The notes below the pieces were generated by a model. That model had not been told where the DNA came from. It did not search any database and saw only the letters and a program-made list of their open reading frames with translations. The translations under genes were made by a program, and so were the position numbers. From positions 198,353,544 through 198,417,543 of the forward strand of contig NC_053494.1 in assembly GCF_905171775.1 (NCBI RefSeq): 64,000 bases of DNA, in the 5' to 3' direction. Shown piece by piece: positions 43,000 through 54,555 of this stretch (positions within the stretch are counted from its first letter, which is position 1; the number at the start of each line of letters is the position of its first letter). The stretch is from Rana temporaria. Taxonomy: Eukaryota > Chordata > Amphibia > Anura > Ranidae.

Positions 43000-43630
43000 A
43001 TGCTCTGCTCCTCCACCTCCACCCATGCAACTCTCTGGTCGCATTTACTGGCAAATCTGGACTGTCATTTTGGCAGCTGGGACTTAATTGTGCCTTGCCC
43101 CTCCTCCACCACCCATGCAGCTCTCTGATCCCATTTGCAGGCAAATCCAGGCTGTCATTTTGGCAGCTGAGACTTGATTATGCCCTGCTCCTCTTCCTCC
43201 ACCCACGCAGCTCTCTGATCACATTTACTGGCAAATCCCGGCTGTCATTTTGGCAGCTGGGACTTGATTATGCCTTGCTCCTCTTCCTCCACCCATGCAG
43301 CTCTCTGGTCACATTTACTGGCAAATCCGGATGGTCATTTTGGCAGCTGGGACTTGATTGTGCCTTGCCCCTCCTCCTCCACCCATGCAGCTCTTTAATC
43401 ACATTTACTGGCAAATCCCAGCTGTCATGCTGGCAGGTGGGACATGCTTATGTCCTGCTCCTCCTCCCCCCATGCAGCTCTCTGATCACATTTGCTGGCA
43501 AATCTCAGCTGTCATTTTGGCAGCTGGGACTTGAGTATGCCTTGCTCCTTCTCTTTCGTCCATACAGCTCTCTGATCGTATTACTGGCAAATCCCGGCTG
43601 TCATTCTGACAGCAGGGACTTGATCAGCAT
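43000..43630 (+). repeat. 90-bp tandem array, ~7 copies
   Basis: The GGCAAATC motif recurs at 43050, 43140, 43230, 43320 and 43410 (exactly 90 bp), then 87 and 89 bp. The unit contains CTGTCATTTTGGCAGCTGGG, CTCCTCTTCCTCCACCCATG and CAGCTCTCTGATCACATTTA. Because 90 bp is 30 codons, a 269-aa frame (42894-43703) stays open. It has no known domain. Confidence 0.9.
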
Positions 43631-43684
43631 CACAGAAGTAGTTACTAGTGCCTCAAGAACAGTATCTGCAGTATTAATAAATGT

Positions 43685-44190
43685 TACAGGAGCTCAGCAA
43701 TGAGGAAAGATTGTAGGAACTGATTTTATTCTCTCTTGAGAAGAGGAGAATAAGGGTGGATAGAATCAACATGGCAAAAAAAAAAAAAACCTAGAAAAAA
43801 AATCAAACGAACGCTCAATATCTCTCCCTCTCCCTCACAGACAGATTGTTACATGAAATAACATAAGCAGCTACTATAAAAAAATAAAACTAAACCAGAA
43901 ATATGTCACAGCTAAAATAACTATAACATTAGCAGTGCTAACGCAATCTACAATTAAAAGATTACTAAACAGTCCACCAAAATAGTGTACACAAGTAGAA
44001 AGTCCACTTTAAAGATGAAAATAAGGTATCAGATTGGATATAATCAACACTTACAAATATATATATATAAGGGGTCTATATAGTGAACTTGGTGTTGTTA
44101 TTCACTTTACGGACAACACAGAGGACAGGGGAGCACTGTGTACATCTAGAGGAAAAGAGATTTCATCTCCAAATACGGAAAGGTTTCTTT
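43685..44190 (+). pseudogene. L2 LINE fragment, 5' portion
   Basis: GAGCTCAGCAATGAGGAAAG, GAAGAGGAGAATAAGG, AGTGAACTTGGTGTTGTTA and CCAAATACGGAAAGGTTTCT match the L2 3' region seen at 24843-25327 in the other orientation. An unrelated insert of about 260 bp lies at 43770-44030. It is non-coding. Confidence 0.75.
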
Positions 44191-44511
44191 ACATGCGAGG
44201 GGTGTACTCACTTTTGTGACATACTGTAAATGTTGTACAGGGATAAGGACGTGCTGTGCTTGGCTGTGCTGCGGTGCTCATACCTTAAGTTAAGCCACCT
44301 TCCAAAATTGCATAATAACGTTTTCAGTCCATGTGTAATGTAAATCAGATTCCAGCACCAGAAAACCAGTACGGGCTTATGCTCATTTTATTATTATTAT
44401 ACAGGATTTATATAGCGCCAACAGTTTACGCAGCGCTTTATAATATAAAAGGAAGACAATATAAAAGGAAGACAGTTATAATACAACAAAATACAAGCGG
44501 ATTAAGATGGA
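44190..44511. mobile_element. Insertion in L2: Tc1-like end plus frog repeat
   Basis: GGGGTGTACTCACTTTTGTG followed by ACATACTGTA at 44199-44228 is a Tc1-like TIR fragment. ATTATTATTATACAGGATTT and ATATAGCGCCAACAGTTTAC from 44387 belong to a common frog dispersed repeat. Both interrupt the L2 copy. Confidence 0.55.
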
Positions 44512-44830
44512 GCTGAAAATGTGAAATAGACTCCCTCCAGAGGTGGTTCTGGTCAGCTCAGTAAATTGCTTTAATAAAGGCCTGGATTCTTTCCTAGATT
44601 TACATAATATAACTGGGTACTGACATTTATAGGTAAAGTTGATCCAGGGAATACCCAATTGCCTCTCGGGGGATCAGGAAGGATTTTTTTCCCCTGCTGT
44701 AGCAAATTGGAATGTGCTTTGCTGGGGTTTTTTGCCTTCCTCTGGATCAACTGTGAGTATAGGAATGGGTATATGGGATTGTATGATATTATTTTTTATT
44801 TATTTATTTTTATGGTTTAACTAGATGCTG
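44512..44830 (+). pseudogene. L2 LINE fragment, 3' tail
   Basis: GACTCCCTCCAGAGGTGGTT, GGCCTGGATTCTTTCCTAGA, CAATTGCCTCTCGGGGGATC, GCTGTAGCAAATTGGAATGT and GGTTTAACTAGATGC form an ordered L2 3' end. It is intact where the minus L2 carries the 24126-24840 MITE. Confidence 0.8.
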
Positions 44831-44946
44831 CATTATAAATACTCTGGCTTATTCAGTATTTAATAAGGGGTGACTTTTGATCTGATCCGTTAAAGGAAAA
44901 AAGAGGCCTAGAAAAAAAGGAAACTCATGAAGCCACCACATATAAG

Positions 44947-45960
44947 GCACCATTCACACCTATGCAAGTGCAATGGCGTGTATGTGTTTTTGCATGTTTG
45001 GATGCATCTAATTTAGTGTAGCCCATTCATTTCAATGGGATGCCCTATGCATGAAAATCGCACAAAAAAAAGTGCAAGCACCTTTTTTGTTTTTAAGTAC
45101 TTTGGGCCAGATTCACAGAGCAGATACGACGGCGTATCTCCTGATACTCCGTTGTATCTGTTGTTCTATCTATGCGACTGATTCATAGAATCAGTTACGC
45201 ATAGATAGCCATAAGATCCGACAGGTGTAATTGTTTTACACTGTGGGATCTTAAGATGCAATACCGCGGACGCCGCTGTGGGGAGTTTGCGTCGTAAACC
45301 AGCGTCGGGTAGACAAATTAGGAGTTACGGCGATCCACAACGGTTTTTCGCGATCGCTACGTCGCCACTAGTCTAGTTTCCCGTCGCAAAGTTAGTCGTT
45401 TTTTTTGGTGCCTTAACTTTACACAGCAATTGTATTGCTGTATAAAGTATGGCCGTCGTTCCCGCGTCGAAATTTAAAAAATAACGTCGTTTGCGTAAGC
45501 CGTCCTGGAATACGGAATTACGCTACGCGCGTCGCCGCTCGAAAAAATTACGTCACTTCGCGCAAAGCACGGCGGGAGTTCAGAAACGGAGCATGCGTGG
45601 TAGGTCCGGCGCGGGACCGCGCCTAATTTAAATGGCACACGCCCATTTGAATTGGCCTGCCTTGCGCCGGAGGCCGCCGGCGTAGGTTTTCATCGCAAGT
45701 GCTTGGTGAATCAGGCACTTGCGATGAAAAATTGCGGCGGTGTAACGTATCTACGATACGTTACACCGCCGCTCATCTACGTGAATCTGGCCCTTTGTTA
45801 CCAAGCACTATGGCAAGCAATTAAGCGAGCCTGTTAACTAAATGTGTTGGGGTGCCATTAAGAATTTCAAAGAGGATGCACGGTTTTTGTGCGTTGCAGG
45901 AGCACCTGTAAGTTTTGCATGCGTTATCGCACAAATGTAATCCTAGCAGTATAGCCAGTG
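44947..45960. mobile_element. CATTCACACCTATGCA repeat split by a MITE
   Basis: A repeat starting ACCATTCACACCTATGCAAG carries CATTCATTTCAATGGGATGC. It resumes after the GGGCC MITE with GTGCGTTGCAGG and GCATGCGTTATCGCAC. The ends are approximate. Confidence 0.45.
45104..45793. mobile_element. GGGCCAGATTCAC MITE
   Basis: GGGCCAGATTCACAGAG and GTGAATCTGGCCC are the ends, with TTT on both sides. The interior has GATACGACGGCGTATC, GGCCGTCGTTCCCGCGTCG and GGTGTAACGTATC. It belongs to the 20361/24126 family. Confidence 0.8.
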
Positions 45961-46636
45961 AGTTGCAATATTAAAGTTTTGCGGTTTAGATACCTAAACT
46001 CAAAAGCCCAAATTAGCTATCGCGCCTTCTTAATTTATTATTTTGCTGCTATTTTGTGTTTCTTTTTTAAAATAATGTTAAAACTTTTATTAAAATAGTC
46101 TTCTTCTCTTTTTTTGTTTCATAAATTAATAGTTTTCATAAATTTTGTTTCATCCATTTATTTAGTGTGCATTTTAAAGAAAAAAGTGCAACATTGGGGA
46201 AAAACATATTTGTTTCATTTGTAAATAACTGCACAGTGCTTTGTAATTTTAGTGTCATTGTAAATACATTACATAGATACATTTTCCCAGAATAAAAGAT
46301 GCCACTAAACCTTGCGAATAGGGCTTTTTTTCATTATGTTATACCTCTTGCCTGTAGAGAAAAAAAATGAAAGGTATAATTGCCTAGACAGGGCTTTATT
46401 TGTACAAAACAAATTATACATGGATTATTTTTTTATCCTAAATGCTGACAAAAGTTATTGCTGGATTAATAGATTCATAGATGGAATGTAAAAGTTGCTC
46501 TGCTCTATCAGGAGTATACAGGTGTGAGGGGGTTAATATTATTTTTTGCATGAAATGGTTATCTTTTCATCAACCATTAATTTATCGCTAATCTCCAGTT
46601 ATCTAAAATAAATGATAATCTCTCGCGCTACTCTAA
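45961..46636. other. No recognisable feature
   Basis: AT-rich sequence without repeat ends or exon-like frames. Confidence 0.4.
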
Positions 46637-46644
46637 GTAGATAG

Positions 46645-46999
46645 CAGGGATGGACTGGCCATTGGGACTACAGGGAGTTTCCCGGTGGGCCGATGGCTCA
46701 GTGGGCCGGCTTCAGTGACAGCGGCCTGGGAGTTTCTCACTTCTGCCTAATCTTGTCCCATAAGGGGGGGGCACCAAACTGATTCTTTGCCCCGGGAGAA
46801 ATAATGTCTTGCTTCCCCACTGGTACTGCCTATAAGAGTACCAGTACCAGCCGTTCTACTCTAATAAAGTAAAACGGCTAGTGGCTGGTGAAGGGGGCGA
46901 GGGGGCTTGGGAGTTGTCCGGCCGCTGTGGGAGAGACCTGTCAAAGTGGGCCAGTCTGGATGAAGTCCAGGGCCAAATTTTTGTCCCAGTCCAGCCCTG
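46645..46999. mobile_element. hAT MITE (CAGGGATGGACTGG)
   Basis: CAGGGATGGACTGGCCATTG and GTCCCAGTCCAGCCCTG are the ends, flanked by a perfect 8-bp duplication GTAGATAG (46637-46644, 47000-47007). It is 355 bp and non-coding. Confidence 0.9.
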
Positions 47000-47014
47000 G
47001 TAGATAGTGAATAA

Positions 47015-48066
47015 TAGGGATGTCCCGATACCGATACTAGTATCGGTATCGGGACCGATACCAAGCATTTCCCCGAGTACTTGTACTCGGGGAAATGCTC
47101 CCGATGCTTCACCCGATACTTGAGCGGGCAGGCAGAGTTGCAAATCTTCTCTCCCCCATGGTCAGTGTTGTCTTCCCCTGTCCGTGCTGCTCTCTCACCT
47201 CCCCCCGTCCGTCCGTGCCGTTCTCTCTCCTCCCCTTCCCCCGTCCGTCCGTGCCGTTCTCTCCTCCCCTTCCCCCGTCCGTCCGTGCCGTTCTCTCCTC
47301 CCCTTCCCCCGTCCGTCCGTGCCGTTCTCTCCTCCCCTTCCCCCCCGTCCGTCCCGTTCTCTCTCCCCCCCCCGTCCATGCAGTGCTCCTCTTTCCTCCC
47401 CGTCCATCCCGTTCTCTCTTCCCCCCCGTCCGTCCCTGCAGTCTCTCTCCATCCATCCCGTCCCCGTCCGTGCCGCTCTCCCCCCTCAATCTGTCAGGTG
47501 GGAGAGCGGAGGTAGGAGCCGCTAAGCCCGGCTCCTACCTTTTCCGAATGAACAGAGTCGGTGATTACCGACTCTGTCCATTCATATAACTGAGCATCGT
47601 AACCTCCTGTGTTTACGATGCTTCAGTTTATGAATGGAGGAGCTTCCCTCCATTCATTTCAGCTGAAGCTGCTGAGAAAGGGACTGGGGAATCTGTTTCC
47701 CTAGTCCCTTTCTCTGTCTTAAAGGAGAGATGCCAGAGGTCTGTTAAGACCCCTGAAATCTCACCAAAGCCCCCCAACAGGGCTGATTAAAATTAAAATA
47801 AAAAATTGCAATAAATATAAAAAAATAAATAAAATGTAAAAAAATAAATAAATAAAAAAAAAACACACTGACAATTCACCCCCACCCCCCTAAAAAAATA
47901 AATAAATAAAAATCACTGTAAAAAAAAAAAAATAGTAAAAAAAAAAAAAAACTGTCACTGTCACATGACATTAAAAAAAGTATCGGTATTCGGTATCGGC
48001 GAGTACTTGAAAAAAAGTATCGGTACTTGTACTCGGTCTCAAAAAAGTGGTATCGGGACAACCCTA
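47015..48066. mobile_element. hAT element (TAGGGATGTCCCGATAC)
   Basis: TAGGGATGTCCCGATACC and GGTATCGGGACAACCCTA are inverted, with a perfect 8-bp duplication GTGAATAA (47007-47014, 48067-48074). Several GTATCGG/CCGATAC words fill both ends. The interior holds a C-rich minisatellite and A-rich tracts. No transposase. Confidence 0.9.
47165..47480 (+). repeat. C-rich ~34-bp minisatellite inside a hAT element
   Basis: Units of CTCCTCCCCTTCCCCCGTCC plus GTCCGTGCCGTTCT repeat about eight times. They keep several ORFs open on both strands, which I treat as artefacts. Confidence 0.85.
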
Positions 48067-48300
48067 GTGAATAATAAAAAGTGTATATTGATATCTAAGC
48101 AGCGATATCTAAATAGTGTTCACTGTGCACCAATGATAGATAAATATATGGGAAGTGATACCGCGCTCAAGAAAAATACATCAAACATAAAAACCCAAAT
48201 GTCCAAACATAACTGTCAAAAAGAAGTAACCAGTGGAGATAGATAAAACAATATGAGTAATCACTTAAAGTGAAACAGTGCCTGTAAAACGGTCACTTAA

Positions 48301-48818
48301 AGCGGGAGTTCACCCATTTAAAAAAAAAAAAAAAATCTCCCCTTAGCTTCCTGCTCGTTCGGTCTAGGGGAATCGGCTATTTATATTAAAATAGGTGCAG
48401 TACTTACCCGTTTTCGAGCTGTATCTTCTTCCGTCGCTTCCGGGTATGGGTCTTCGGGAGCGGGCGTTCCTTCTTGATTGACATTCTTCCGAGAGGCTTC
48501 CGACGGTCGCATCCATCGCGTCACTCGTAGCCGAAAGAAGCCGAACGTCGGTGCGGCTCTATACTGCGCCTGCGCACCGACGTTCGGCTTCTTTCGGAAA
48601 ATCGTGACGCGATGGATGCGACCGTCGGAAGCCTCTCGGAAACCTGTCAATCAAGAAGGACCGCCCATTCCCGAAGCCCATACCCGGAAGCGACGGAGAG
48701 GATGCGTCTCGTAAACGGGTAAGTACTGCACCTATTTTAAAATAAATTGCCGATTCCCCTAGTAATAACGAGCAGGAAGCGAAGGGGGAAAAGTGCCCTC
48801 TAAGGGTGAACCCCCGCT
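48301..48818. mobile_element. TTAA-type MITE, copy 2 (518 bp)
   Basis: AGCGGGAGTTCACCC and GGGTGAACCCCCGCT are flanked by TTAA (48297-48300, 48819-48822). It has the same length as 2239-2756 and is nearly identical by eye, with few differences (GCTCGTTCGGTCTAG against GCTCGTTATTACTAG). The paired ORFs here mirror those in copy 1 and are palindrome artefacts. Confidence 0.9.
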
Positions 48819-48822
48819 TTAA

Positions 48823-49135
48823 GAGACAGTGCCTAAACCAAGTGACAAGTGACAAAAAATAAATATACTGTAAGCACTAAACAGTGGTAATGGTGTGAAT
48901 GAAGAGTCCACATATATACAGTGGATGTGAATCTTCAAATGGCCAGTAATTCAGTAATAATGGTGTGAGGAATAGTTCATAAAAGATGGTACATCATGAT
49001 GAGTAATCTGGAACAATGTCGAACTCTCCCACCTGTCTCCCAGAACTCTCACCTCAATAAGGTAATAGGCTTGTAAGAATCTCTAATGTATCAACCTCAA
49101 GCTTCCATTCTCTCCTCCTCCTTTTCCAACTCTAT
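48823..49135. other. No recognisable feature
   Basis: AT-rich sequence between two MITEs. Confidence 0.4.
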
Positions 49136-49137
49136 TA

Positions 49138-49867
49138 GGTAGATTCAGAGAGAGTTAGGCCGGCGTATCAGTAGATACGCCGACCTAACTCAGAATCTAC
49201 GCCGACTTATGTTTAAGTGTATTCTCAAACAGAGATACACTTAAACATATCTAAGATACGACGGCTTGCGCCGTCCTATCTTAGGTTTCAATATTGAGGC
49301 TAGCCGCTAGGTGGCGCTTCCATTGCGGTCGGCGTAGAATATGTAAATTAGTAGATACGCCGATTCACGAACGTACGCTTGGCCTACGCAGTACATTTAC
49401 GCCGTTTCCGTAAGAGATAGGCCGCCTAAAGTTAAAGCTGGGCCCTGGGTGGCGTAGCCAATGTTAAAGTATGGCCGCCGTTCCCGCGTCGAAATTCGAA
49501 ATTTTTACGTCGTTTACGTAAGTCGTCCGTGAATAGGGATTTACGTCGTTTACGTCCACGTCGAAATCAATAGGCCCGTGCGGCGTACTTAGCCGCAATG
49601 CACACTGGGAAATGTAGGCGCCCGGCGCATGCGCAGTTGAATAAAAAGTAAATCACGTCGGGTCAAGCCTCATTACCATTAAACACCGCCCCCTCACACA
49701 AATTTGAATTAGGCGCCCTTACGCCCGCCCGCTTTAGGCTACGCTGCCGTAACTTAGCAGGCAAGTACTTTGAGAATCAAGTACTTGCCTAGCTAACTTA
49801 CGGCGGCGTAGCCTAAGCACGCTAAGCTACGCCGCCGCAAAGTTGCGGCAACGTCTCAGAATCTACC
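49138..49867. mobile_element. GGTAGATTCAG MITE
   Basis: GGTAGATTCAGAGAG and CTCAGAATCTACC ends with TA on both sides (49136-49137, 49868-49869). The interior closely matches 4653-5382 (CTAGGTGGCGCTTCCATTGC, CACTGGGAAATGTAGGCGCC). Confidence 0.85.
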
Positions 49868-49869
49868 TA

Positions 49870-50231
49870 TATGTGTCAACCGATCTCCAGCTAGTGCAGC
49901 TCTCCTGGTTGGTGGTGTTTAGTATCTCTCCATATGGGGCAATATGACCTCAGAACCAGCCACAACAATTGAGGGGGGGGGGGGGAGAAGCCTCCAATAG
50001 TGTATTATCGTAAGATTTAAAAATGTATTAGCTAAAAAAAAGTGGACTCTTACATGAAAGATAAAAGTATAAGCAAAGCAAATGAAAAATCGGCATTCCA
50101 GACGCCTTCTCAGTTATCACCAATTTCTGTTCTTCACAATAGATGGCTCATCGGACTTCATATTTATTACCAGTCACAAACTAGCCGGAATATATAATGG
50201 TTTTGTATGTATCTATTACTATTTATTATTA

Positions 50232-50265
<34 letters not shown>

Positions 50266-50640
50266 CAGAACTATTTTTTTAAATCAGGTAACTATGAAGT
50301 ATTGCATTCTAATATTATGCAGTTTTCTGTCTGATCAACAGGTGGAGCTCCAGTCTCCTTTTTTACAAATAAAGCATCACATCACTTTCAGCTCTGCTAA
50401 CTTCCACTATCCAATCATGTGCAAGCAAAAATGCATTTTTTTTTAATATTTTCCTTGCACATAATTGGGTATTCTTTGCATAGTGAAGCTTTACCTCATT
50501 TACAAAGTTCTGAAGCAACTGCTTTTGCAGCAACCACACAATACAACTCCTCCTCACCGCCTGTCAAATGCTCCCTAAAGAGCTGTCCAAATGTGGAGTA
50601 ACACTAGTGTAAACTAGCCCTAGGACGTTTTAACCATTTC
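49870..50640. other. No gene; G run and (TTA)n microsatellite
   Basis: A G run (49972-49985) and a TTA microsatellite (50221-50265) are the only features seen. Confidence 0.5.
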
Positions 50641-51298
50641 CCACCAGGAGAATGTCCATGGACGTCCTCAGGTTTCAGTAGTTATACCGAAATGATTCCG
50701 AGATATGCATGTTTTCAGCAGACAAATCCCTAACTAGCCACTTGATCACTCCTGTGGGTTGCGGAAGGGGGTCCCACTCCCCTCTTACCGCCGCCTCATC
50801 TGGGCTCTACCATGTGATCGTGGTGCCTGGGAGCAATGCGGGCATTGTCCTGTCGAGAAATGCCCTCTGTGGAATAATGCCTGCCCAGTACTGCACATGC
50901 GCAGCGCTTGCGCAGTACAGAGCTGCCGAAAGCCACTGAACATTGGAATTTACGATCAGCTGTAGATGGCGCCTGCACACAATAGCTAACATTGTGCCAC
51001 ATGCTCCCGATGCTCGTGCAAGTCTGCAAGGGGCGGATTTGTTCATGATGGGCGTGTGTGAGGGGTGGATGCCTACAGAAGGGGGCGTATTTTGTAATGA
51101 TGGGAAGTGTAACATATCTTCTAAACAAATATATCTCTGCTATTCTTCCTAAATGTGTTGCCCTTCAGTTGGTTAAACACGTCCCGCAAACACGTGTAGG
51201 AAGAATAGCAGAGATATATTTGTTTAGGAGATGTGTTACACTGCCCGTCATTACAAAATACACGTAGACAATATTTGCTTATCCCGGAGTTCAACTTT
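50640..51298. mobile_element. Palindromic MITE-like sequence
   Basis: TTTTGTAATGATGGGAAGTG, ACAAATATATCTCTGCTATT and CTTCC (51088-51150) are inverted at 51205-51258 with a loop of about 50 bp. The right end CGGAGTTCAACTTTAA resembles the TTAA-MITE termini. The left end was not defined. Confidence 0.55.
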
Positions 51299-52236
51299 AA
51301 ACACCAAAAATATGATGACAATGCACAAACATCTCCTTTAAGTCTACAATTTCCAACCTCTACCTCATCGAAAGTCCCTAAACCTAAACTCTTTACCTGA
51401 GATTTCTTTAATCCAAACAGATACAGAACACAATGGCAGCTTAATCAGAATAATAATAGAGATCTCAGTGCTATTGATATGTTAATTAGACGCTCAGCTC
51501 CTGATGTGTCAGGGCTTCCGCAGGCTTCCCGAGTGCCTCGCTTTTGGTAAAAAAAAAAAAAAACACTCTAACGAGGTGGCCGGGCCCAGAATTCTCCACT
51601 CCAGCAGAGCTTGTCTTGCAGGTTGTTGGGCGCTGCTATTTTATCCGGTTTGCCACCAATGGTTATTATTATTGACTTTTCTATACAGCTTATAAATTGT
51701 GCCTGCTGCTGCCTGCTAACATTCCGCCATTGTTCACCTCTCTTATAATAGATTTCTGTGTATACAATACTCGCCATTCTGCGCTTTTCTGCAGATAAGG
51801 AAAAGGCTCCTTTATTTAGAAACTGCCGTTACTTGTCCTCTTGGGAATAATGAGCGTGCACAGAGCATGTATTTTTCATGCATGCTCATGTTTTCCCAGG
51901 TGCTGTCACTCTAACAGCAAATAAAATATGAAATTTGTTTATAGACCATAATACGAGCACCACCAGCGCTGCGCATATGTGGATAATTGGATTTTCTTAA
52001 AGCACGCTGGTCGAAATAAAAGGGCACAAACCAACTCCACCATCGCCCTTTCTTAGGCCTCATTACCATCTCCTGTGTGCAGAGGCGTAAATTTACTGGT
52101 ACATTCTGGTGCCCGAGGAGCAACATGTGCTGTGTACAGCGCCAATACCAGTGAATGGCTATACATGTCTGTGCTTGGGTACAGGACGCAATCAGCGTGC
52201 ACTTGAGCCTGGCCCGTTTAGAGCCATTCACTAGTA
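51299..52236. other. No recognisable feature
   Basis: Unique-looking sequence. The minus ORFs at 51568-51777 and 51911-52303 have no domain I recognise. Confidence 0.4.
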
Positions 52237-52244
52237 TTGGTGGC

Positions 52245-52620
52245 CAGTGGCGGCTGGAGCAAAACTTTTTGGGGGGGTGGCAAACAGCCCCCCCAGTCCG
52301 CACTCACCCCTGCATGGTCCCACCCGGACTCAGCCCTCCACGGCTCCCTCGGCTTCTCCTCCCAGACAACCCAATCCTCCTCCTGTGTGGATTGGCCAGG
52401 AGGAAAAGCCAGAAGACAATAGCGAATATTGATTCGCTAGTGTCACAAGTGGGTGGGTTTGGGGCGAAGTGCTCTGCGCCCCGAGCCCAACATTTTTCAA
52501 GCCAATTAGAGCCTCAGGCTCTATTCATGTGGCTTGAAGAAACCTATGAGTCTGGTGACCCGTATGCATCCCCACATAAAAACTAGGGTGGCGTCGCCCC
52601 TTATGGACCGGTCGCTTCTG
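52245..52620. mobile_element. hAT MITE (CAGTGGCGGCTGG)
   Basis: The left end CAGTGGCGGCTGGAGC is matched loosely by GTCGCTTCTG on the right. The flanks TTGGTGGC (52237-52244) and TTGGTGGA (52621-52628) agree at 7 of 8 bases, a decayed hAT duplication. ORFs inside are not genes. Confidence 0.65.
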
Positions 52621-52779
52621 TTGGTGGATGTATACACTGAGCACTGGAAAACAGAGATCAGCACACAGTAGCTGGTAAGCTTCTGTGTGCATGAGGCTTA
52701 GGGTCACCATACATTTTTTTTTTATCTTTTTATTGGATATGTTTTGCAGCAGAAAGTAAAAAATATTGTTTGTTTGTTT

Positions 52780-53010
52780 TGTTTTTTAATTATGAATCTT
52801 TTTTCATTTATATCCCAAAACAAAGGGAAAACCCAGTGGTGATCAAATACCACCAAAAGAAAGCTCTATTTGTGTGGGAAAAAAATGATACTATTTTCTT
52901 TTGGGTACACTATCGCATGACTGCGGAATTACTAGTTAAAGTAGCGCAGTGCCGGAAAGCAAAAAATGGCCTGGCCATGAAGGGGGTAAAATCTTCTCAG
53001 AGGTCAAGTG
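52780..53010 (-). mobile_element. Antisense, diverged TTAACCACTTAAG element piece
   Basis: Read on the minus strand it matches the 22600-22760 region (GTGGTATTTGATCACC, AATAGAGCTTTCTTTTGG, CGGCACTGCG). It ends with a decayed TCCACTTGA. Confidence 0.6.
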
Positions 53011-53117
53011 GATAAATATGTTATTGTATTGATCTCCCTGTTGAATATAATCAGTACTGGATGTAATATCATGAGAGAATAAGAATCTATCAATCAGAAG
53101 GGAGAATAACCTAACAG

Positions 53118-54520
53118 TAGGGATGAGCGGAACACCCCTGACGGTTTGCAGCAGACCATGCGAACAGGCATAACATTTGTTCGAATACGCGAACACTGTT
53201 AAAGTCTATGGGACACGAACACGAAAAATCAAAAGTGATAATTTTAAAGGTTAATATGCAAGTTATTATCATAAAAAGTGTTTGGGGAGCCGGGTCCTGC
53301 CCCAGGGGACATGTATCAATGCAAAAAAAGTTTTAAAAACTAAAAAAAATTCGGGAGCAGTGATTTTAATAATGCTTAAAGTGAAACAATAAAAGTGAAA
53401 TATTCCTTTCAATTTCGTACCTGGGGGGTGTCTATAGTATGCTAGTAGCACATGTTTCCCGTGTTTAGAACTGTCCCTGCACAAGATGTCATTTCTAAAA
53501 GGAAAAAAAGTCATATAAAACTACTGACGGCTATAATGAATTGTCGGGTCCCGGCAATACAGATAAAAGTAATTGGAAAAAAAACGATAAGCCCCCCCCC
53601 CCAGTCCATTACCAGGCCCTTTGGGTCTGGTATGAATATTAAGGGGAACCCCAAATCAAAAAAATAAATAAAAAATGTGTGGGGGTCCCCCCCCAAGTTC
53701 CATTACTAGGCCCTTCAGGCCTGGTATGGATATTAACCTCCCTGGTGGTATGATTATGTCATATTTTTGATGCTGAAAGCAGTACAGTTGTTTTGCAGGT
53801 TGCCTACTCGGGTTGCCTACTCGGATAAGGGTCTGGTATGGATTTTTGGGGGGAACCCCACGCCATTTTTTTTATTTTGGTGCAGGGTTCCCCTTAAAAT
53901 CCATACCAGACCTGAAGAGCCTGGTAATTAAATTTATGGGGATCGCCACACATTTTTTTTTGGTTCGGGGTAGCCCTTAATATTCATACCAGACCCAAAG
54001 TGCCTGGTAATAGACTGGGGGGGGGGCATGTCATTTTTTTCAATGACTTTTATTTGTATTGCCGGGACCCGACAATTCATTATAGCCGCGAGTAGTTTTA
54101 AACAACTTTTTTCCTTTAGAAATTACATTTTGTGCAGGGACTGTTCTAAACACAGAAAACATGCGCTACTTTACAGGCATACTATAGAGACCCCCCAGGT
54201 ACAAAATTGAAAGGAATATTGCACTTTTATTGTTTCACTTTCACTATTAAAATCACTGCTGCCGAAAAAAACTGACTTTTTTTGCATTGATACATGTCCC
54301 ATAGGGCAAGACCCGGGTCCCCAAACACTTTTTATGACAATAACTTGCATATTAACCTTTAAAATTAGCACTTTTGATTTCTCCCATAGACTTTTAAAGG
54401 GTGTTCCGCGGCTTTCGAATTTGCCGCAAACACCCCAAATTGTTCGCTATTCAGCGAATGGGTGAACAGCCCATGTTCAAGTCGAACTCATGTTCGACCC
54501 AAACATAAAGCTCATCCCTA
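53118..54520. mobile_element. Large palindromic hAT element (1.4 kb)
   Basis: TAGGGATGAGC and GCTCATCCCTA are the ends, with a perfect 8-bp duplication CCTAACAG (53110-53117, 54521-54528). The arms match far inward. TTAAAGGTTAATATGCAAGT at about 53245 is mirrored by ACTTGCATATTAACCTTTAA near 54343, and AGTGAAACAATAAAAGTG near 53380 by its complement near 54223. The centre holds TCTGGTATGGATTTTGG repeats and a CCTCCCTGGTGG piece (53734). No transposase. Confidence 0.85.
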
Positions 54521-54555
54521 CCTAACAGCATTCACTACTAAGAAAAAATAGCTGA

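Noticed and set aside
47081..47589. Several proline/serine-rich or arginine/glycine-rich ORFs on both strands
   Set aside because: They follow from the C-rich 34-bp minisatellite inside the hAT element.
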